DNA of 64,000 nucleotides from Vibrio gangliei (GCF_026001925.1 NZ_AP021869.1:62001-126000), one strand, 5' to 3'; shown: positions 37,091-47,187, numbered from the stretch's first letter. A program made the numbers and translations. The notes: generated from the letters alone by a model not told the origin.

Positions 37091-37649
37091 TGGTTTGCTG
37101 CAACTGAGGGATAAGTTCGGATTCAAACCAAGGATTTTTCTTGAGCCAAATATTATTGCGTGGCGAGGGATGCGGCAAAGGCAAATAACGCGGTGCAAAT
37201 TGTTGCCACGCTTTTACTGTGTCAGTCAGGGTTTTAGGCTTATCTGGCAGATAATAATTTTGTGCGTATTGGCCGATTAATACGATTAACTCGATATTAG
37301 GGAGTTGCTGCAAGAGCGCGTGATGCCAAGTTGGGGCGCATTCTTTTCTTGGTGGTAAGTCTCCATTTTTGCCAGTGCCAGGAAAGCAAAATCCCATTGG
37401 CATAATCGCTATCTGGCTGGCATCGTAAAATGTGGCTTTGTCTATGCCTAGCCAAGTTCGCAGTCTATCTCCACTGGCATCATCAAAAGGCACGCCACTT
37501 TGATGCACTTTACGCCCCGGCGCTTGACCAATAATCAAAATTTTTGCTTGTGGATGCGCTTGAACCACTGGGCGACAACCATCAGCTAAATGCGCAGCAC
37601 ATAATCGACATTGGTCAATTTGTTGTATCAGTTGTTCAAACGAATTCAT
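37074..37649 (-). CDS. Uracil-DNA glycosylase superfamily protein
   Basis: The 191-aa protein has the UDG-fold motifs: motif A GQAPGRKVHQSG at about residues 41-52 and motif B LPHPSPRNNIWLKKNPWF near the C-terminus. An N-terminal C-x2-C pair (Cys14, Cys17) recalls the iron-sulfur cysteines of family 4/5 enzymes, but a clear full four-Cys set is not evident. It may be a base-excision DNA glycosylase or a non-catalytic relative. Function is not certain from sequence. Confidence 0.75.
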   Translation of the reverse strand: MNSFEQLIQQIDQCRLCAAHLADGCRPVVQAHPQAKILIIGQAPGRKVHQSGVPFDDASGDRLRTWLGIDKATFYDASQIAIMPMGFCFPGTGKNGDLPPRKECAPTWHHALLQQLPNIELIVLIGQYAQNYYLPDKPKTLTDTVKAWQQFAPRYLPLPHPSPRNNIWLKKNPWFESELIPQLQQTITRLL

Positions 37650-37685
37650 CTTTTCACCTTGCGACGTTCTACCTTGTTGGTAACT

Positions 37686-38627
37686 CTAGTATCCGCGTTG
37701 AAAATCCACTTGGTTTTCCAGTGGCTCATTGGCTAGCCAGTGTTGACAGTTTTGTTTAAAGATAGCAAACACCTGCTCGGGAAAGCTGTTAGCGGCAATG
37801 TGTGGGGTAATGGTGACATTTGGATGCTGCCAATAAGCGCTTTGTGGCGGCAGAGGTTCAACAGGAAACACATCTAAGTAAGCGTGGCTGAGCCAGTTTT
37901 GTTCTAATGCAGCCAATAACCCTTGTTCATCGACCGCATCACCTCGGCCAATATTAAATAGTAAGGCTTGTTGGCAATGACTCAAGTGTTCTCGGTTTAA
38001 CAAACCACGTGTTTGTTCTGTACTCGGCAGGGCATTGACCACAATATCCGCTTGTGCGAGTGCTTGGTCGATCTGATCGATCGAATAGCAATGGGAAAAG
38101 CAACTTGGTGTTGGTGCTTGTCCACTGCGATTCACCCCCACGGCTTTGAACCCGAGTGCGTTGGCGGTTTCGGCTAACTTACTGCCTATTGAGCCCGTAC
38201 CGAGTATCAACATGGTTTTTCCTACAACGGATTGATATTCAATCGGTTGCCATTGTTGTTTGGCTTGTTGTTGGCGGTATTGGGCAAGATGGCGGTAATA
38301 ACCTAGGCTGTAACCCAGTACATATTCACTGATCAATTGGCCGAAAATACCTTTCACATTGGTGAGTTGGTAATCGTGGCGTAAGTGCGATTTGGTTAAG
38401 GTATCAATACCAGCAAAAGTAGACTGAGCCCACTGGAGGTTCGGGAAGTCATTCAGCTGCTTGGCGAGCTTGGGAGGATCGGCTAAAACAATGGTCGCCT
38501 CAGTTGGGTTTTCCGTGAGGGAGATTCCGCTTATCTTTTCCTGCTTCCATAATTCTAAATACTTAGGTTGCTGCTCGGAAAGAATATAGAGGTAGTGAGG
38601 CGTTGTTTTTGGATACTGTGAATTCAT
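37686..38627 (-). CDS. D-2-hydroxyacid dehydrogenase (GhrA-like)
   Basis: The 313-aa NAD(P)-dependent enzyme has the Rossmann motif GTGSIGSKLAE (about residues 142-152). The catalytic Arg lies in NIGRGD, the Glu in FPVEPLP, and the His in TPHIAA, the classic triad. Likely substrates are glyoxylate, hydroxypyruvate or similar 2-oxoacids, but specificity cannot be read. It is a minus-strand neighbour of the UDG-family gene and divergent from yjaG. Confidence 0.88.
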   Translation of the reverse strand: MNSQYPKTTPHYLYILSEQQPKYLELWKQEKISGISLTENPTEATIVLADPPKLAKQLNDFPNLQWAQSTFAGIDTLTKSHLRHDYQLTNVKGIFGQLISEYVLGYSLGYYRHLAQYRQQQAKQQWQPIEYQSVVGKTMLILGTGSIGSKLAETANALGFKAVGVNRSGQAPTPSCFSHCYSIDQIDQALAQADIVVNALPSTEQTRGLLNREHLSHCQQALLFNIGRGDAVDEQGLLAALEQNWLSHAYLDVFPVEPLPPQSAYWQHPNVTITPHIAANSFPEQVFAIFKQNCQHWLANEPLENQVDFQRGY

Positions 38628-38736
38628 GCCCGCGGAACTCCTTTTTTTGGCGAATGCGTGTACTTTTTTAAGTAAATAAAACCATTATCAAGTACACTTC
38701 CTGTGTTTAGTCTTAACCGGAATAATTGACATCATT

Positions 38737-39330
38737 ATGCTACAGAATCCACTTCAAGTCCGCCTCGAAAAATTTGTCCCTTGGCAGCAAATAACCTTTA
38801 TGGCTTGCCTATGTGAGCGCATGTATCCGAATTACGCGTTGTTCTGTGAAAATACGCAATTTGCTGACGCACGTAAATATCGTGAGATTTTGGATAGCGT
38901 ATGGGAAGTGCTGACGGTTAAAACGGCGAAGGTGAATTTTGAAAAGCAGCTAGAAAAATTAGAAGAATTAATCCCAAGCTCTGAAGAGTATGAGTTTTAC
39001 GCAGTGTACCCTGCGATTGATGCCTGTATTGGTTTGTCTATTCTGTTGCATGCTTTGCTCGATCGCGAAGAAATGTTTGAAGCGATGATCGACTTGAGCC
39101 AATTGTCGGTAAAAACTGTCGCACAATTAGAAGAAGCGCAAGGCAGTGAAGAAATTACCAACGACAACCAAAAACAAAACGAAGCGGTTTGCCAAGAATG
39201 GGATGTGCAGTGGGCATTATTCCGTCCGCTACGTGAAAGTGAAACGCGTGATATTGAATTGATCAAGGAATTACGCATAGAGTTGCGTGAAGAAGGGATC
39301 AGTAATATTGGTATCAGTGTCGAGCACTAA
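38737..39330 (+). CDS. yjaG: YjaG family protein (DUF416)
   Basis: The 197-aa soluble, helix-rich, acidic protein begins MLQNPLQVRLEKFVPWQQ, the DUF416 pattern. It holds the same position before hupA as E. coli yjaG. No catalytic motif is visible and the function is unknown. Confidence 0.85.
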   Translation: MLQNPLQVRLEKFVPWQQITFMACLCERMYPNYALFCENTQFADARKYREILDSVWEVLTVKTAKVNFEKQLEKLEELIPSSEEYEFYAVYPAIDACIGLSILLHALLDREEMFEAMIDLSQLSVKTVAQLEEAQGSEEITNDNQKQNEAVCQEWDVQWALFRPLRESETRDIELIKELRIELREEGISNIGISVEH

Positions 39331-39626
39331 TTAGTTAACTTTCTGGGGCGGATTATTGTTTTGTTGAATATTCCGCCTCAAGAATCTTAACGTGGTAAAT
39401 AAGTCTCCAATAGCTGAAAATTCATAAATTTTTCATCATTTTGCCTATAAAAATACAAAATGTGAGTTAAGGCTCAATTTCTGGTTAAATTTACGTCATA
39501 AGAGCAAAAGAAACGCCACAAACCTTTGCCAGACGGGGCGTTTATGATTTAGAGTGGATTCAGACCTTAAAACAATCGATCCTCAACAAGAATCGATCTC
39601 CAAAATAATGAGAAGGGAAACCTAGA

Positions 39627-39899
39627 ATGAACAAGACTCAATTAATCGATGCCATTGCTGAAAAAGCAGACCTATCTAAAGCTCAAGCTAAAGCTGCTCT
39701 TGAAGCAACGCTTGGTGGTGTGACTGAAGCGCTAAAAGATGGCGATCAAGTACAACTAATTGGTTTTGGTACTTTTAAAATCAACCATCGCGCAGCTCGC
39801 ACAGGTCGTAACCCTAAGACAGGTGCTGAAATCCAAATCTCTGCTGCAAACGTTCCTGCATTTACTGCCGGTAAAGCACTTAAAGACGCAGTAAAATAA
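39627..39899 (+). CDS. hupA: DNA-binding protein HU-alpha
   Basis: HU is a nucleoid protein that bends DNA. The 90-aa protein starts [20 protein letters not shown], has [20 protein letters not shown] (the DNA-binding arm, with the conserved GRNP), and ends [11 protein letters not shown]. The 296-bp upstream region has an inverted repeat AACGCC...GGCGTT near 39512-39541. GAGAAGGGAAACC precedes the ATG. Confidence 0.97.
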   Translation: MNKTQLIDAIAEKADLSKAQAKAALEATLGGVTEALKDGDQVQLIGFGTFKINHRAARTGRNPKTGAEIQISAANVPAFTAGKALKDAVK

Positions 39900-39959
39900 T
39901 TCAATTTCAGCCTCATTGTGGCTGATTGCAACTCGCACACCGTGCTTGTTTATGTATAT

Positions 39960-39990
39960 ACTACGCTGAGTACCATATCAGCGTAGTTTT
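39960..39990 (+). terminator. hupA terminator abutting the next start codon
   Basis: ACTACGCTGA and TCAGCGTAGT flank an 8-nt loop and run into seven T that end directly at the ATG of the DUF1481 gene (39994). Confidence 0.85.
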
Positions 39991-39993
39991 TTT

Positions 39994-40725
39994 ATGAAGC
40001 GTCCAATATTTTCAATTCTTCTCTTATCTCTCCTTGCTGGCTGCTCATCGCCAGGCTCTTGGACAGATCATATCAGCAGTGCTTTCAGTGGTTCAGTTGA
40101 ACCGGTTGACCTCTCTGGCGGTGAATTAACCAATCAGAAAAAATCTTTTTATTGGTATACTCGAGCCTTATCAAAACCGACCGTCGCATCAGATTATGTC
40201 ATGCTGAACTCAGATGCTTGGTATAAAAGTAGCTACCAATGGCAAGATGGCGTGATTAAAGAAATCGTGCGTGAAGGGGAAATGAAACAGCCTGATGGTG
40301 GGTTAAAACCCTTCCTAGTGCATATTCGTTTTAGTAGCCAAGGTGAGGCGATTTATCAGCGTTATCGTCTCGATAACCAAATATTGCCACTCAATCAAAC
40401 GGACTTAGATTATTATTCCAATCAAGCTGACATCTTAGTGAAGAAGGTTGATGATATTCATGATCAAGGTTACGAATTGATTCAAGGTATTTGGAATGGC
40501 AGCACCTTCGATTCTTGTGATGGTGTGCAATATCGCAATATTAAGTTCGAACAGGCGGAAAATATGCCGCAGATGATTAAACAACGTATCAATAGTTTGA
40601 ACAGCTATGCTGCCTTTATTGGCTCTAAAGATAAGAAAAGCAAGACGGTGGCGATCGAGCACTTGTTATCGCTAGATGAGGCGGAGCATGGCTGCGTGCA
40701 GCGAGCTCATCTCATTATGCAGTAA
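39994..40725 (+). CDS. DUF1481 family lipoprotein
   Basis: The 243-aa protein has a lipoprotein signal (MKRPIFSILLLSLLAGCSS, lipobox LLAGC) with Cys16 or nearby as the lipidation site. It should be anchored in the envelope. It holds the place of E. coli yjaH after hupA. Function is unknown. Its start codon follows directly on the hupA terminator T-run, and no Shine-Dalgarno is present. Confidence 0.85.
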   Translation: MKRPIFSILLLSLLAGCSSPGSWTDHISSAFSGSVEPVDLSGGELTNQKKSFYWYTRALSKPTVASDYVMLNSDAWYKSSYQWQDGVIKEIVREGEMKQPDGGLKPFLVHIRFSSQGEAIYQRYRLDNQILPLNQTDLDYYSNQADILVKKVDDIHDQGYELIQGIWNGSTFDSCDGVQYRNIKFEQAENMPQMIKQRINSLNSYAAFIGSKDKKSKTVAIEHLLSLDEAEHGCVQRAHLIMQ

Positions 40726-40761
40726 TAGCTCTAACACTAATTAACCAGTTTCAGATACAAC

Positions 40762-40796
40762 AAAGGCGCTCATAGTTGAATTGAGCGCCTTTTTTA
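40762..40796 (+). terminator. Terminator after the DUF1481 gene
   Basis: AAGGCGCTCA and TGAGCGCCTT arms are followed by T residues between convergent genes. It can serve plus-strand transcription; on the minus strand the T-run is weaker. Confidence 0.8.
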
Positions 40797-40859
40797 TTGG
40801 GTGCAGCTGTATGAAAAAGCTGGCTTAATTACTCGCCTTGCTGTTCACGAACCATTTGT

Positions 40860-42155
40860 TCACGATCTATTCTTTTCACGAGCAATAGCACGATAGCCGA
40901 TGTCATTGCGGTGGAACATACCATTCCAGCTCACTTGTTTCGCTAGTTGGTAAGCACGTTGTTGCGCTTCGGACACTGAGTTACCGAGTGCGGTGGCACA
41001 CAATACACGACCACCAGCGGTCACCACTTCACCGCTGGTATTGTTTGCCGTACCAGCATGGAAGATTTTCTCGCCTTCCACTTCTGCGCCGCTTGGTAGG
41101 TTAATCACATCACCTTTGGCGTAATCACCTGGGTAGCCGCCTGCCGCGAGAACAACACCAATAGAAGCGCGAGGGTCCCAATGGGATTCCGCTTCATCGA
41201 GCTTTTCATCAATCGCCATTAAGCACAGTTCAACCAAATCTGATTGCATGCGCATCATGATAGGCTGAGTTTCAGGGTCGCCAAAGCGGCAGTTATATTC
41301 GATTACCTTAGGTGTGCCATCGGCCATGATCATGAGGCCTGCGTAGAGGAAACCTGTGTAAGGGTAGCCTTCTGCATCCATACCACGCACGGTTGGGTAG
41401 ATAACTTCATCAAGTACGCGCTGGTGGATTTCAGGCGTCACTACTGGCGCAGGAGAGTAAGCGCCCATGCCGCCCGTATTTGGACCGGTATCTTTATCGC
41501 CCACACGTTTGTGGTCTTGGCTGGTGGCCATTGGTAAAACGCTTGAGCCATCGACCATCACGATAAAGCTTGCTTCTTCACCATCAAGGAATTCTTCAAT
41601 TACTACGCGGCTGCCTGCTTCACCAAATGCGTTACCCGCCAGCATGTCTTTGATGGCTTCTTCGGCTTCTTCTAGCGTCATGGCAACAATCACGCCTTTA
41701 CCTGCGGCAAGACCGTCGGCTTTGACCACAATCGGTGCGCCTTTTTCGCGTACATAAGCCAAGGCTGGCTCGATGTCGGTAAAGTTAGCGTAATCAGCCG
41801 TTGGGATTTTATGACGCGCTAAGAAGTCTTTAGTGAACGCTTTAGAGCCTTCTAGTTGCGCGGCATCTTTGGTTGGGCCGAAGATAGGCAAACCTGCTGC
41901 GCGGAACGCATCCACCACACCAATAACCAGTGGCGCTTCAGGGCCAACAATCGTCAGCTCAATTTGTTTTTCTTTGGCAAACGCCACTAGAGCGTCGATG
42001 TCTTCCACGCCAATGTTGACGTTTTCAAGCTTAGGTTCAAGCGCTGTACCCGCATTACCAGGCGCGACATACACGGTTTCCACTTCAGGGTTTTGCGCTG
42101 CTTTCCAGCCTAGTGCGTGTTCGCGGCCGCCGGAGCCAATAATTAAAATGTTCAT
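40860..42155 (-). CDS. purD: Phosphoribosylamine--glycine ligase
   Basis: PurD joins glycine to phosphoribosylamine with ATP, the second step of purine synthesis. The 431-aa ATP-grasp enzyme (E. coli 429) starts MNILIIGSGGREHALGWKAA. It carries FGPTKDAAQLEGSKAFTKDF, VKADGLAAGKGVIVA and the YNCRFGDPETQ signature. It is the second gene of the purHD operon, 111 bp after purH, with a repeat in the gap. Confidence 0.97.
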   Translation of the reverse strand: MNILIIGSGGREHALGWKAAQNPEVETVYVAPGNAGTALEPKLENVNIGVEDIDALVAFAKEKQIELTIVGPEAPLVIGVVDAFRAAGLPIFGPTKDAAQLEGSKAFTKDFLARHKIPTADYANFTDIEPALAYVREKGAPIVVKADGLAAGKGVIVAMTLEEAEEAIKDMLAGNAFGEAGSRVVIEEFLDGEEASFIVMVDGSSVLPMATSQDHKRVGDKDTGPNTGGMGAYSPAPVVTPEIHQRVLDEVIYPTVRGMDAEGYPYTGFLYAGLMIMADGTPKVIEYNCRFGDPETQPIMMRMQSDLVELCLMAIDEKLDEAESHWDPRASIGVVLAAGGYPGDYAKGDVINLPSGAEVEGEKIFHAGTANNTSGEVVTAGGRVLCATALGNSVSEAQQRAYQLAKQVSWNGMFHRNDIGYRAIAREKNRS

Positions 42156-42179
42156 ATTAATTCAATCTCTTGTTAAAAA

Positions 42180-42260
42180 CGTATCTCGAATACTCGTGTC
42201 TCGTTACTCGGAAAATCAAAAGCGATACATCGAGCAACGAGAAACGTAATACGAGAAACG
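42180..42260. repeat. CTCGT-rich inverted repeat between purH and purD
   Basis: The arms CGTATCTCGAATACTCGTG (start 42180) and, inverted, CGTTTCTCGTATTACGTTTC (from 42260 leftward) form an imperfect inverted repeat. It belongs to the same CTCGT/CGAGA-rich family seen at 55016-55337 and 58283-58341. Confidence 0.65.
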
Positions 42261-42266
42261 AAAATA

Positions 42267-43859
42267 TTAATGACGGAAATGACGCATGCCGGTAAAGATC
42301 ATCGCCATGCCGTGTTCATCGGCTGCGGCAATCACTTCATCATCGCGCATTGAACCGCCTGGTTGAATCACGCATTTGATGCCCGCTTCGGCAGCCGCGT
42401 CGATACCATCACGGAATGGGAAGAACGCATCCGATGCCATCACACAACCTTCAACTTGCAAACCTTCATCTGCCGCCTTAATACCGGCGATTTTCGCTGA
42501 GTATACACGGCTCATTTGGCCTGCGCCCACACCGATAGTCATGTCGCCTTTAGAGTATACAATCGCGTTTGATTTCACGTATTTGGCGACTTTCCAGCAG
42601 AATAGGGCATCTTTTAGCTCTTCTTCTGTTGGTTGACGTTTCGATACCACTTTCAAGTCATCCAGTGTCACCATGCCTTGGTCACGGTCTTGCACTAAAA
42701 GGCCACCGTTGACACGCTTAACATCAAAGCCAGTCGTCTTAGTTGTCCATTCGCCACACTCAAGTAGACGCACGTTTTTCTTCGCTTCCACGACTTTGAT
42801 GGCTTCGGCTGAAACCGAAGGCGCGATGATCACTTCAACAAATTGACGCTCAACAATCGCAGTTGCGGTTGCTGCATCTAACTCACGGTTAAACGCGATG
42901 ATGCCGCCGAATGCTGACGTTGGGTCAGTTTGGTAAGCGCGGTTGTATGCTTCAAGAATGTCAGAGCCTAGCGCCACGCCACAAGGGTTGGCGTGTTTAA
43001 CGATAACGCATGCTGGCTCGTTGAATTCTTTCACACACTCAAGCGCGGCGTCAGTATCCGCAATGTTGTTGTATGAAAGTGCTTTACCTTGAATTTGACG
43101 CGCCGTTGAAACTGAGGCTTCTTGAGGATTTTTCTCAACATAGAATGCAGCAGCTTGGTGGCTGTTTTCACCGTAGCGCATGTCTTGTTTTTTCTCGAAC
43201 TGTTGATTGAAAGTGCGCGGGAACTTGCTTTCCTCGTCACCTTCTTTGTTCTCACCGTAAGAAGGAACCATAGTGCCGAAATAGTTAGCGATCATGCCAT
43301 CGTAAGCGGCGGTGTGTTCAAACGCTGCAATCGCAAGGTCGAAACGGGTTTCTAGGGTAAGAGACGTGTCGTTGGCATCCATTTCTGCAATCACGCGATC
43401 GTAGTCTGATGCATTAACCACAATAGTCACATCTTTGTGGTTTTTAGCCGCAGAACGCACCATAGTTGGCCCGCCGATGTCGATGTTTTCAACGGCATCT
43501 TCTAGAGTACAGCCTTCTTTAGCCACCGTTGCAGCAAATGGATAAAGGTTCACCACCACCATATCGATTGGCTTGATGCCGTGCTCTTCCATGACTGCTT
43601 CATCCGTACCGCGACGGCCTAGAACGCCACCGTGCACTTTTGGATGTAGAGTTTTAACACGACCGTCCATCATTTCAGGAAAACCTGTGTAATCAGAGAC
43701 TTCTGTAGCGGTGATGGCATTATCTTGCAGCAACTTGAATGTGCCACCTGTTGAAAGAATTTCCACACCACGTTGCGTTAGTGCTTGGGCAAATTCAACA
43801 ATACCAGTTTTGTCAGATACGCTGATTAAAGCGCGGCGAATTGGGCGAGCGTTTTGCAT
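42267..43859 (-). CDS. purH: Bifunctional AICAR transformylase / IMP cyclohydrolase
   Basis: PurH carries out the last two steps of IMP synthesis. The protein of about 530 aa (E. coli 529) starts [20 protein letters not shown]. It has the IMPCH domain in the first 200 residues, then AICAR transformylase with [11 protein letters not shown], in which the Lys-His pair is catalytic, and a C-terminal [10 protein letters not shown]. An ATG 9 bp upstream (43868) is possible, but AGGA lies only 2 bp from it. The chosen start aligns better with known PurH. Confidence 0.97.
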   Translation of the reverse strand: MQNARPIRRALISVSDKTGIVEFAQALTQRGVEILSTGGTFKLLQDNAITATEVSDYTGFPEMMDGRVKTLHPKVHGGVLGRRGTDEAVMEEHGIKPIDMVVVNLYPFAATVAKEGCTLEDAVENIDIGGPTMVRSAAKNHKDVTIVVNASDYDRVIAEMDANDTSLTLETRFDLAIAAFEHTAAYDGMIANYFGTMVPSYGENKEGDEESKFPRTFNQQFEKKQDMRYGENSHQAAAFYVEKNPQEASVSTARQIQGKALSYNNIADTDAALECVKEFNEPACVIVKHANPCGVALGSDILEAYNRAYQTDPTSAFGGIIAFNRELDAATATAIVERQFVEVIIAPSVSAEAIKVVEAKKNVRLLECGEWTTKTTGFDVKRVNGGLLVQDRDQGMVTLDDLKVVSKRQPTEEELKDALFCWKVAKYVKSNAIVYSKGDMTIGVGAGQMSRVYSAKIAGIKAADEGLQVEGCVMASDAFFPFRDGIDAAAEAGIKCVIQPGGSMRDDEVIAAADEHGMAMIFTGMRHFRH

Positions 43860-44085
43860 GGCTTCCATATTCCTTAAATCACGGAGTTAAAAACAAAGAA
43901 AGATGTTTGCCAAAGCGACACTCAAACCAAGGCTAGCAGGCAGCGCTTTGGTAAAGACCTTACCGTTTTTAACTGAGCAACCGAAACGTTACTCCAAGAT
44001 TTGTTGGGGCGTATTCTAACCAACTTCTTTATAAAAAGCTCGCGCAATCGTTTGGCTTTTTACGTTTTGCTTTAAAATCAGTTAA

Positions 44086-44289
44086 TTAGTCTTTGAAGAT
44101 GTCACGGAAAAAGTGGCCAGTTTCTTTGGCTGCATCTCGCGTCGCATGGCCAATGGTTCGGCCTGCTTCTTTGGTAGCTTGCGCAGCATCACGCGCACTT
44201 TCTTTGAACTCTTGCTGATCTTGGTGCGCACAAGCAGATAGCGTCAAGAATGCCGCCAGGGTGATTATGATAGATGTCGTTCTCTTCAT
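44086..44289 (-). CDS. Small lipoprotein with apolipophorin-like repeats
   Basis: The 67-aa protein has a lipoprotein signal (MKRTTSIIITLAAFLTLSAC, lipobox LSAC). The mature part is a short amphipathic helix with repeats like SARDAAQATKEAGRTIGHAT. Similar small envelope lipoproteins are common in Vibrio, with no known role. GGATTGGAGC gives the ATG at 44289. The open frame extends further upstream but without lipoprotein features. Confidence 0.75.
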   Translation of the reverse strand: MKRTTSIIITLAAFLTLSACAHQDQQEFKESARDAAQATKEAGRTIGHATRDAAKETGHFFRDIFKD

Positions 44290-44347
44290 GCTCCAATCCT
44301 TGAAATCACAAAAGGTGACTAAATCATAACCTGTTGTTGCGCACTTG

Positions 44348-45370
44348 TTAAGCTGACTCGCGAGTAATGATATTCGCTGGCACAATAATTCGCTGTGGTG
44401 GTAAATGGGGCTGTTGTATTTTACGCAATATTTGAATGGCCGCTTGTTGGCCAATTTGTCGAGGAGGCGTGTTTACAAAGCTTAATGTCGGGCTAGTGAG
44501 TTCGGCTTCCGGCACATCATCAAAGCCGAGAAGGGCAACTTCTTGTCCAATATAATTATCTTTACCTATGGTTTTACCTGCTGCCTTGGTGCCATAAAGT
44601 GCGCCTATTGTGGTGCTAGAGTGGTGACAAAGAATGGCGGTAATTTTAGGGTATTTGCTGAGCAGGTGTTGCGCGGCCTTCGCGGCGGATTGCTGGTTTT
44701 TATCACACTCTACTATCCATTCATTTTTAAACGGTAGTCCGTATTGCATCAAGGTTGCGCAGTAACCTCCAATGCGTTCTGCACGAGTGAGTGATTCGCC
44801 ACTGCCGCCTAAATAGGCAATATGCCGGTGACCTTGCTCAATCAGGTGCTTGGTTGCTAACGTTGCTGCATGAGTGTTGTCTGGGCCGACATAATCGATG
44901 TTGGCATTAATTTCGGCTCGAGCAATGCTGATTACAGGGACTTCTGCTTGATGAATCATATCAAAAATGGATTGTGTACCATCGCGACTTGGGCACAAAA
45001 TTAATCCCGCGACGCCTTGTTGCAGCATCGATTTCAGACACTGAATTTGTTTATCTTTAGTATGTCCCGACTGAGCTAAAAAGAGCATATAGCCTTGCTT
45101 TTCTAGTTGTTCTGAAAGACCGGAAGTGATCTTCATATAAAAAGGGTCAGTAATATCTTTGACGATTAAGCCAATTAAATTGGAGGTGTTGGAACGTAAA
45201 TTGGCTGCTGCAGTGTTACGGACATAGCCTAAAGCTTCAATCGCTTGGTTAACTTTAATAATGGTTGCTTCGGAAATTCGCCCCTTACCGCTTAATGCTA
45301 ATGATACGGTTGAGACAGAAACGCCAGCATGCTTTGCCACATCGGTGATTTTCGGTTTTGGTGTACTCAT
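44348..45370 (-). CDS. malI: LacI-family repressor, MalI type
   Basis: The 340-aa protein has a LacI helix-turn-helix (ITDVAKHAGVSVSTVSLALS, about residues 8-27) and a periplasmic-binding-protein-like effector domain. It matches E. coli MalI in KGRISEATI, SNLIGLIVKDITDPFYMKIT and LTRAERIGGYCATLMQYGLP. MalI represses divergent malXY. Here the divergent partner is only a truncated malY with no malX. It is intact and could still act on other operators in the region. Confidence 0.85.
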   Translation of the reverse strand: MSTPKPKITDVAKHAGVSVSTVSLALSGKGRISEATIIKVNQAIEALGYVRNTAAANLRSNTSNLIGLIVKDITDPFYMKITSGLSEQLEKQGYMLFLAQSGHTKDKQIQCLKSMLQQGVAGLILCPSRDGTQSIFDMIHQAEVPVISIARAEINANIDYVGPDNTHAATLATKHLIEQGHRHIAYLGGSGESLTRAERIGGYCATLMQYGLPFKNEWIVECDKNQQSAAKAAQHLLSKYPKITAILCHHSSTTIGALYGTKAAGKTIGKDNYIGQEVALLGFDDVPEAELTSPTLSFVNTPPRQIGQQAAIQILRKIQQPHLPPQRIIVPANIITRESA

Positions 45371-45402
45371 GGTCCGCCAATGAATAGAAGTGTATAGAGA
45401 TA

Positions 45403-45428
45403 GATTCTTTTATCGCGATCACAAAATC
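45403..45428. promoter_or_regulatory. Candidate MalI operator between malI and the malY remnant
   Basis: A 26-bp imperfect palindrome centres on ATCGCGAT: GATTCTTTTATCG with CGATCACAAAATC, matching at 10 of 13 positions per half. LacI-family operators have this central-CG form. It lies 33 bp from the malI start. Confidence 0.5.
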
Positions 45429-45433
45429 AAACA

Positions 45434-46210
45434 ATGCTCACCAGTCCGTTAATGAAAACTGACACCAGTTATGAGATCGATTGGCCACAATTTGAAGCGC
45501 AAGCTGCACTGCCACAATGTAAAATTTTATTGCTTTGTAGCCCACAGAATCCAACTGGTCGCGTGTGGACTCACGATGAGTTGCAACGTATGGCGCAGAT
45601 TTGCCAGCGACATAATGTCAAAGTTATCTCAGATGATATTCATATGGATATGGCGTATCAGCGCTATATTCCATGGTCACAGGTGGCTTTAGATGACGAA
45701 TGGGCGTTAGTTAGCTCAGGTTCTAAGTCGTTTAATATTCCAGCTCTAACGGGGACGTATGCGTTTATCCCCAATCAAGTGCATCGTGATGCCTATCTTA
45801 CTCAATTAAAAGCGGCGCATGGTTTGTCATCACCTTCGATTCTAGGGGGGATTGCTCATATTGCCGCTTATCAACAAGGTGAATCATGGTTAGAGGAACT
45901 AAAACAATACTTATACGGCAACCTGATTTATGTTGCTGAACAATTAGGTCATGAGTTCCCGCAATTAAACTATCAAGTTCCTCAAGGTACTTACTTAGCT
46001 TGGATTGATTTAAAGCCGCTTAATATTGATATGGATGAATTACAACGGATTTTGATTGAAGAGCATAAGGTCGCGATTATGCGAGGGGATACTTATGGTC
46101 AAGAAGGTGAAGGGTATGTACGCCTGAATGTCGGCTGCCCACGCAGTAAAGTGGCAACGGGCTTAAAGGCCTTAATTACGGCGATTAAAACGCTACAACA
46201 TCAAGGTTAA
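45434..46210 (+). pseudogene. malY: MalY/PatB aminotransferase, N-terminally truncated
   Basis: The 258-residue frame matches E. coli MalY from about residue 133 onward: CKILLLCSPQNPTGRVW, SDDIHMDMAYQ, and SSGSKSFNIPALTGTY with the PLP lysine, to the C-terminus. About 130 N-terminal residues are missing, and the sequence joins directly to the malI upstream region. That lost part includes much of the small domain and dimer contacts, so the product is unlikely to be a normal C-S lyase. Deletion of malX and the 5' part of malY is the simplest explanation. Confidence 0.85.
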
Positions 46211-46265
46211 TTGAGAAAAAGCCCTAGAGGAGTTATCTAGGGCGACCTTATTAAGCAAGGTAAAT

Positions 46266-47187
46266 TTAACTTTCGTTGATAATAAGCTTAGAAGGGTGTT
46301 TGGGATGAAGTTTGGGCTTATATTGAGCCAGCGTTAAGCCGACAAAAACCAAACCACCACCAGTTAAGTGAAACTGAGTAGGATGCACACCCAGTAGCAG
46401 CACGCTAATGCTAGCGGTAAAGATCGGCACTAAATTCATAAATAAAGTCGCCCGTTCTGCGCCAATGAAAGCCACGCCTTTTAACCAGCACCAAGGGGCA
46501 ATAATCGAGGCGGCAAGGGCCGCAAAACCGACCATTGGCCAAGCGTTGTTTTCAATGCCCCAATGCTGGCTTGAAAAGAGTAGCGGCAGCTGTAATAACG
46601 CGCCAAGCAATACCTGACAATAGACCGCGCACCACGTTGTTAAAGGCAGTTTTCATTTATTAAGTAGCACGGAATACAAGGCATAGGCACAAGTAGAGGC
46701 GAGCATCAACAGATCACCTTGTTTTAAGCCTTGTTCCATTAATTGCAAAGGGTTTCCTTCAGTCAGCATATACAGTAAGCCAGAGAAAGAAATCGCCGCA
46801 CCGATGAATGTGGTTTTACGTAACTGAGAGCCTAACAGAGGCACCGCAAGGAAAAGGCCAATCAATGGCATTAGAGACAGAAATATCGCAATGTTAGTGG
46901 TGCTGGTGGTGTAGGCCGCGTAATACGCCAAACTTTGATTGAGCACCATCGAGTACGGTGAGTTTGATTAAGTGACGTTTAACCACGCCCCATTGCTTTA
47001 TTACTGAGAGTAAACAGAAAGGGCTGAGTACGAGTAAGGCGACAAACCAACGATAAAAAGCAATCGCCCCAGGCTCAATGGTTGCAGTTGCCATTTTGCT
47101 TACAACGGCATTGGTCGCCCAAATTGCGACGGCAAAAATGGGAAATAAGCACTGAATAAATAATCTACGGTTCAATATGGTCATCAT
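46266..47187 (-). pseudogene. DMT/EamA-family exporter with frameshift and nonsense codon
   Basis: Three open segments together encode one exporter like that at 25009. The first (from 47187) runs through AIWATNAVVSKMATATIEPG. Its frame shifts near 46950, where about 11 bp are missing relative to the paralogue (KLTVL then MVLNQ). The second ends at a TGA near 46653, where the paralogue has Trp (LLNK-stop-KLPLTTW). The third continues in the same frame to 46266. No full-length product is possible without readthrough and frameshift. Confidence 0.9.

Noticed and set aside
43940..44000. A PurR operator upstream of purH
   Set aside because: AACGTTTCGGTTGCTC matches only one half of the PurR consensus; too weak to list.
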